64,000 nucleotides of DNA from Brevibacillus ruminantium. Lineage in GTDB: Bacteria > Bacillota > Bacilli > Brevibacillales > Brevibacillaceae. The position numbers and the translations under genes are program-made. The notes under the pieces were generated by a model. The model was not told where the DNA came from, made no database searches, and saw nothing but the letters and a program-made list of their open reading frames with translations. This document shows positions 61,222 to 64,000 of the stretch, in pieces. Within the stretch, counting starts at the first letter, position 1. Each line of letters opens with the position of its first letter. The DNA is taken from assembly GCF_023746555.1 (NCBI RefSeq), contig NZ_CP098755.1:4844001-4908000 (forward strand). Direction: 5' to 3'.

Positions 61222-62322
61222 CTAGCGATTTACCGTTACGTTAATAACGACATGTTCGATTGCGCCAGCCATTTTCACTGGTACGTAAATGGGCGGTGCA
61301 AGTCGGGCATCTCGTTCCTCTTGTGTCTGGTCCTCAATTCTTCCTGCGAGGACAAGGTATCCTTTGGACAACGTATCTCCTCTTTGCAACGTTAAAATTG
61401 GAGGACCTTTCCACACGCCCGGAGCAATCGCGCCCCGTGTAACAGATTTCTGACACTGTTCCGCAATTGCACTCATCAGTAAGGACAAACCATCCTCTGC
61501 TTGCGGGATTTTCTGCGCCATAACGAGGGCATTGACTGCGCCGATCTGGATCTCTGCTTGGAGCATGTCAAGGTTCAGCACCTCGTCGAAATGCACTCCG
61601 CTCGCTACCTTCCCTTGTACAAGCAGTTTGAACTTGGATCCATAATTTGTGTAAACATTGCCATTGAGTTCGAGGATTTTTTGTACTTCGGTTGTTGAAA
61701 GAGGCTCAGGTGCGACACCAACCAAGGTTTTATAAGCCATGGTATACGCCGAATTTGCACCCCCGGTGTTAGCCCCCATCGCATATCCCATCGCGGCTGC
61801 AGCAGCGTGCGGAGTCGTGCTGTATTGACCAAAGCTCCGTTTGTACCCCTTGTTTTTCAACGTTTCCATGATGTTACCAGTAGCGCCTGTTTTCACGTCC
61901 TCGTCGCTTGTTGTATAGAAGAACACAGACGCTGGTTCCATCGCTTCAACTGCCGCAGCAGTCACCTCGATATCGTCTTTCGTAGCGTTTGTCACATAGC
62001 AGGCGTACCAATCGCCATTAGCAGCACGACAAGCTGCAACTGCTTCCGAGGACGTCTCTCCTTCATCCCATCTACCAATTACAATTTTTGAAGGCGTAGG
62101 AGTCTGGCTGTAGTAAAGTGTGGCTGCTGCATATTCGGGGTCAGATTCTTTCCAGCCCCCCGCCTTCATGTCGGTGAGACTTGAATAAATTCTTACACGT
62201 TCTGAATCCGGGATCACTTTCGATTTCCCAACGATTAGACCAATGTCGAATGTCCCAGCACTTTGTGCCATGGGTGACACTATGACATTAACCTTGACAA
62301 TTTCATCAAGAGATTGTGCCAA
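61222..62322 (-). CDS. Tail sheath protein (DUF3383)
   Basis: About 366 residues from a TTG eight bases after AAGGCAGG. VKVNVIVSPMAQSAGTFDIG, AATLYYSQTPTPSKIVIGRW and the C-terminal IEHVVINVTVNR fit DUF3383, the sheath of this tail type. Confirms a contractile tail. Confidence 0.85.
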   Translation of the reverse strand: MAQSLDEIVKVNVIVSPMAQSAGTFDIGLIVGKSKVIPDSERVRIYSSLTDMKAGGWKESDPEYAAATLYYSQTPTPSKIVIGRWDEGETSSEAVAACRAANGDWYACYVTNATKDDIEVTAAAVEAMEPASVFFYTTSDEDVKTGATGNIMETLKNKGYKRSFGQYSTTPHAAAAAMGYAMGANTGGANSAYTMAYKTLVGVAPEPLSTTEVQKILELNGNVYTNYGSKFKLLVQGKVASGVHFDEVLNLDMLQAEIQIGAVNALVMAQKIPQAEDGLSLLMSAIAEQCQKSVTRGAIAPGVWKGPPILTLQRGDTLSKGYLVLAGRIEDQTQEERDARLAPPIYVPVKMAGAIEHVVINVTVNR

Positions 62323-62340
62323 GAAAAACACCTGCCTTTA

Positions 62341-62877
62341 TTATCTATTTGGGATGACCTGTACTTCGGCCGATTCGATGTAGTTGACTTTGGTGGATCG
62401 GGTTACTTTCTCATTGAAACGAGCCACCAATGTGCTCCTTTCCCACCATTGCCCCTCGAAAAGCTCCGGTAGCCGGTACGGAGTAGGGGCGTCTGTGACA
62501 AGATACATCGGCGCGAATAGCAAAGGATTCAAAAACAATCCCGCCCTCACTTTGTCAGCATCGTCGTAGCTACTGGGGCCATAGAAAGTCCATGAAACTT
62601 GAATGAACCGGGTATAGCTGGCTATCCGATCCGCTACCGTTTCGTTGTCCCTGTTGTAGCTGATCTCAACCGGCTGTGCGTATGGGTCGTTTTCAAAGGA
62701 GACAAGAATAAACCCGACATTCTCAGTTCGCTTCCAAGCTGGAGCGCCTTCTGCCGGGTATCCGATGCGTATTCGTTTTTGTGTTGCTTTAGCCGCTGGG
62801 TCAAGGCCAAGATTCTTTACAGTACATTCCCAAAAAATATCTTCTATCTCAGACATCTGCAGCGCTGAATCTGCCAT
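62341..62877 (-). CDS. Neck/tail terminator protein (gp12-like)
   Basis: 178 residues; ARSxIRIGYPAEGAPAW-like core, YTRFIQVSWTFYGPSSYDDA. Matches phage neck terminator proteins. Immediately follows the 117-residue gene. Confidence 0.65.
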   Translation of the reverse strand: MADSALQMSEIEDIFWECTVKNLGLDPAAKATQKRIRIGYPAEGAPAWKRTENVGFILVSFENDPYAQPVEISYNRDNETVADRIASYTRFIQVSWTFYGPSSYDDADKVRAGLFLNPLLFAPMYLVTDAPTPYRLPELFEGQWWERSTLVARFNEKVTRSTKVNYIESAEVQVIPNR

Positions 62878-63231
62878 CTAATCACCCTCCATCCTCTGGG
62901 CAACTGCTTTCCAGTAACCATAGTCACCATACGGAAAGACTTGCTTCACACGGTACCTTTCCCCGCGCCACTCGATTTGATCGGAAGTACCTTCTTCGCG
63001 GGTTTGGAACAATTCCTGAGTGGCATAAAAACACATCAGTCCGGTAACTCGATCCCCTTCAGGTAGTTGCTCCAGCGTTTTGGCATCAGCGACGGTTATG
63101 ACCCCTGTCACTCTGATTTGTTTCTCCGCAGACGCCTCCCAATCTCCCCTCACCCACTCACCAGATTGACGGTAAACCACATATGTCTGGGCAAAATCGG
63201 GATCGGTAATCACTTCGCTAACATCGATCAC
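62878..63231 (-). CDS. Head closure/neck protein
   Basis: 117 residues. Beta-barrel-like, with QIRVTGVITVADAKTLEQLP and DQIEWRGERYRVKQVF, the usual pattern of head-closure proteins that report on a stop of DNA leakage. The stop abuts the next gene. Confidence 0.65.
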   Translation of the reverse strand: MIDVSEVITDPDFAQTYVVYRQSGEWVRGDWEASAEKQIRVTGVITVADAKTLEQLPEGDRVTGLMCFYATQELFQTREEGTSDQIEWRGERYRVKQVFPYGDYGYWKAVAQRMEGD

Positions 63232-63244
63232 ATAATCATCCTCC

Positions 63245-63859
63245 CTACTTCACGACATACGTGATAGCTTTGCGGAGTTCGCCAGTATTAATGAGCGGCT
63301 TGTTGCTGCCTTTCCCCTTGATAAACTGGTTCCCATCTTCATCTGGCTTACTTCCATTGATCGTGATGGGAGAGTTAGGGGGCCATCCATTTTCTGGATT
63401 CGTAAACCAGTCACGAGCGAAGTTTTGCCCCATTAATCCTGCTTTGTGCAACTCCGGCTCTGGATCCCCACCATCCAAGGCAACCTCAGATACCTTTCTC
63501 AATTGTTTCGCAAGCGCCTCTTTGTTGTGTTCAAGCGCGGGCTCAATCACCGGTCGGGGTGGAGTATGCCATAGTGGCGATCCGTGCGTTTGAAGCCATA
63601 ACTGATAGGCTTGGCTGTACGTCATTTCGCCACTCTCAACTTTGGGGTTCATCTCTTTTCTCATCGCTGACTTACGAACACCATGTGTTTGGACATACAG
63701 CAACTGAGCATTGTCAATGGGCTGGCCCTTTTCTTCTGGCCGTTCCCCACCTTCGGGGATACCCACATAGACCTGTTTTTTTGCCAATCTGTCGAGAATC
63801 TTTTTGATTTCGTCCGTTTTATCAATGCCTGTTGTAACTTTGGCGATAGCGCTGAACAA
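63245..63859 (-). CDS. Neck protein, HK97 gp10/virion morphogenesis-like
   Basis: 204 residues. KKQVYVGIPEGGERP, an aligned PPRPVIEPAL motif (R-P-F/V-I-x-P-A) and a final INTGELRKAITYVV are typical of this head-tail joining family. Confidence 0.75.
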   Translation of the reverse strand: MFSAIAKVTTGIDKTDEIKKILDRLAKKQVYVGIPEGGERPEEKGQPIDNAQLLYVQTHGVRKSAMRKEMNPKVESGEMTYSQAYQLWLQTHGSPLWHTPPRPVIEPALEHNKEALAKQLRKVSEVALDGGDPEPELHKAGLMGQNFARDWFTNPENGWPPNSPITINGSKPDEDGNQFIKGKGSNKPLINTGELRKAITYVVK

Positions 63860-63873
63860 GGGTAGTCACCCCC

Positions 63874-64000
63874 TCAGTAAACATACATGCCGCCTTTTCC
63901 GACCAGCCGGCCAATCGTCGCCAGCTGCTGGCCGTAGATCGTTAGCTTCCAAGCGGCCCATCCGTCCAAGTCCTGCGCAATCAGGGAGTAATCAATGCTT
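63874..64000 (-). CDS. Phage protein, C-terminal end only
   Basis: The last 41 residues of a leftward gene cut by the window edge ([20 protein letters not shown], ending MYVY). The position fits a head-tail connector or adaptor. Identity cannot be fixed. Confidence 0.7.
   Translation of the reverse strand, partial: SIDYSLIAQDLDGWAAWKLTIYGQQLATIGRLVGKGGMYVY

Larger units (their letters stand above)
48480..64000 (-). mobile_element. Contractile-tail prophage, late region (incomplete)
   Basis: Continuous leftward module order neck-sheath-tube-chaperone-tape-baseplate-fibre-holin-endolysin. Capsid and packaging genes must lie to the right of the window. Its left boundary is uncertain: lysogenic conversion genes up to about 43.8 kb may belong to it. 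Confidence 0.85.

Noticed and set aside
1-64000. CRISPR arrays, tRNA and rRNA genes
   Set aside because: No regularly spaced short repeats and no tRNA-like cloverleaf or rRNA sequence were noticed. A tRNAscan and CRISPR finder run would confirm.
6739-64000. One single prophage from the serine recombinase to the tail genes
   Set aside because: The late genes read leftward with lysis genes at their left end, and the island has no structural genes and a repeat copy at 42.13 kb, so two adjacent elements fit better.

Overview
The window reads as a Gram-positive, endospore-forming Bacillales chromosome, most likely Paenibacillaceae and plausibly Brevibacillus. Reasons are a degraded spoVR gene, SLH-anchored surface protein, copper-amine-oxidase-type stalk domains, AGGAGG ribosome sites and Firmicute regulators. 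The species is an inference.

Left flank (about 1-6.7 kb): a polysaccharide deacetylase, a small cassette (split sigma factor plus a one-helix membrane peptide), a duplicated-domain secreted protein, a DUF4855-like protein and a dead spoVR. Two diverged direct repeats near 1.3 and 4.0 kb bracket the sigma/secreted-protein cassette.

Island (about 6.74-42.15 kb, AT-rich): an integrative element opens with a large serine recombinase whose last codons overlap a short sequence that recurs imperfectly at about 42.13 kb, so these are candidate att sites. Cargo includes a tyrosine recombinase, a DUF3825 protein, a Rad52/22-type annealing protein, several very small membrane peptides with strong ribosome sites, a secreted zinc protease, a NERD protein, two divergent HTH-TPR (RRNPP-like) regulators, and a 1,366-residue transglutaminase-like/Ig-like/SLH surface protein. 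Next come a primase-helicase fusion with a small-gene operon, two resolvase-like proteins lacking the catalytic serine, an EcoRII-like restriction-modification pair, and a cluster of a Ser/Thr kinase, an unknown (possible TIM-barrel) protein and a winged-helix protein. No capsid, terminase or conjugation genes were seen. A complete 3,000-bp three-gene transposon (38997-41996) with 7-bp target duplications sits beside the kinase.

Junction (42.1-46.4 kb): a chimeric gene remnant, a Panacea/SocA-type toxin-antitoxin pair, a YolD-like gene with a candidate LexA box, and an SDH/SppA-like serine protease with a small partner.

Prophage (about 46.6-64 kb, running off the right edge): a contractile-tailed (myovirus) late region read leftward. 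From right to left: neck proteins, sheath, tube, tail chaperone with a G GGG GGC -1 frameshift site, tape measure, Dit-like protein, baseplate plug, a moron gene, lytic-transglycosylase/baseplate hub fusion, Gp138-type spike, baseplate W-like and J proteins, DUF2612 protein, tail fibres, holin and M23 endolysin. A few rightward genes lie beyond lysis, two of them behind a shared promoter-like motif. Together the window shows host DNA hit by two adjacent mobile elements, each carrying accessory or defence genes.
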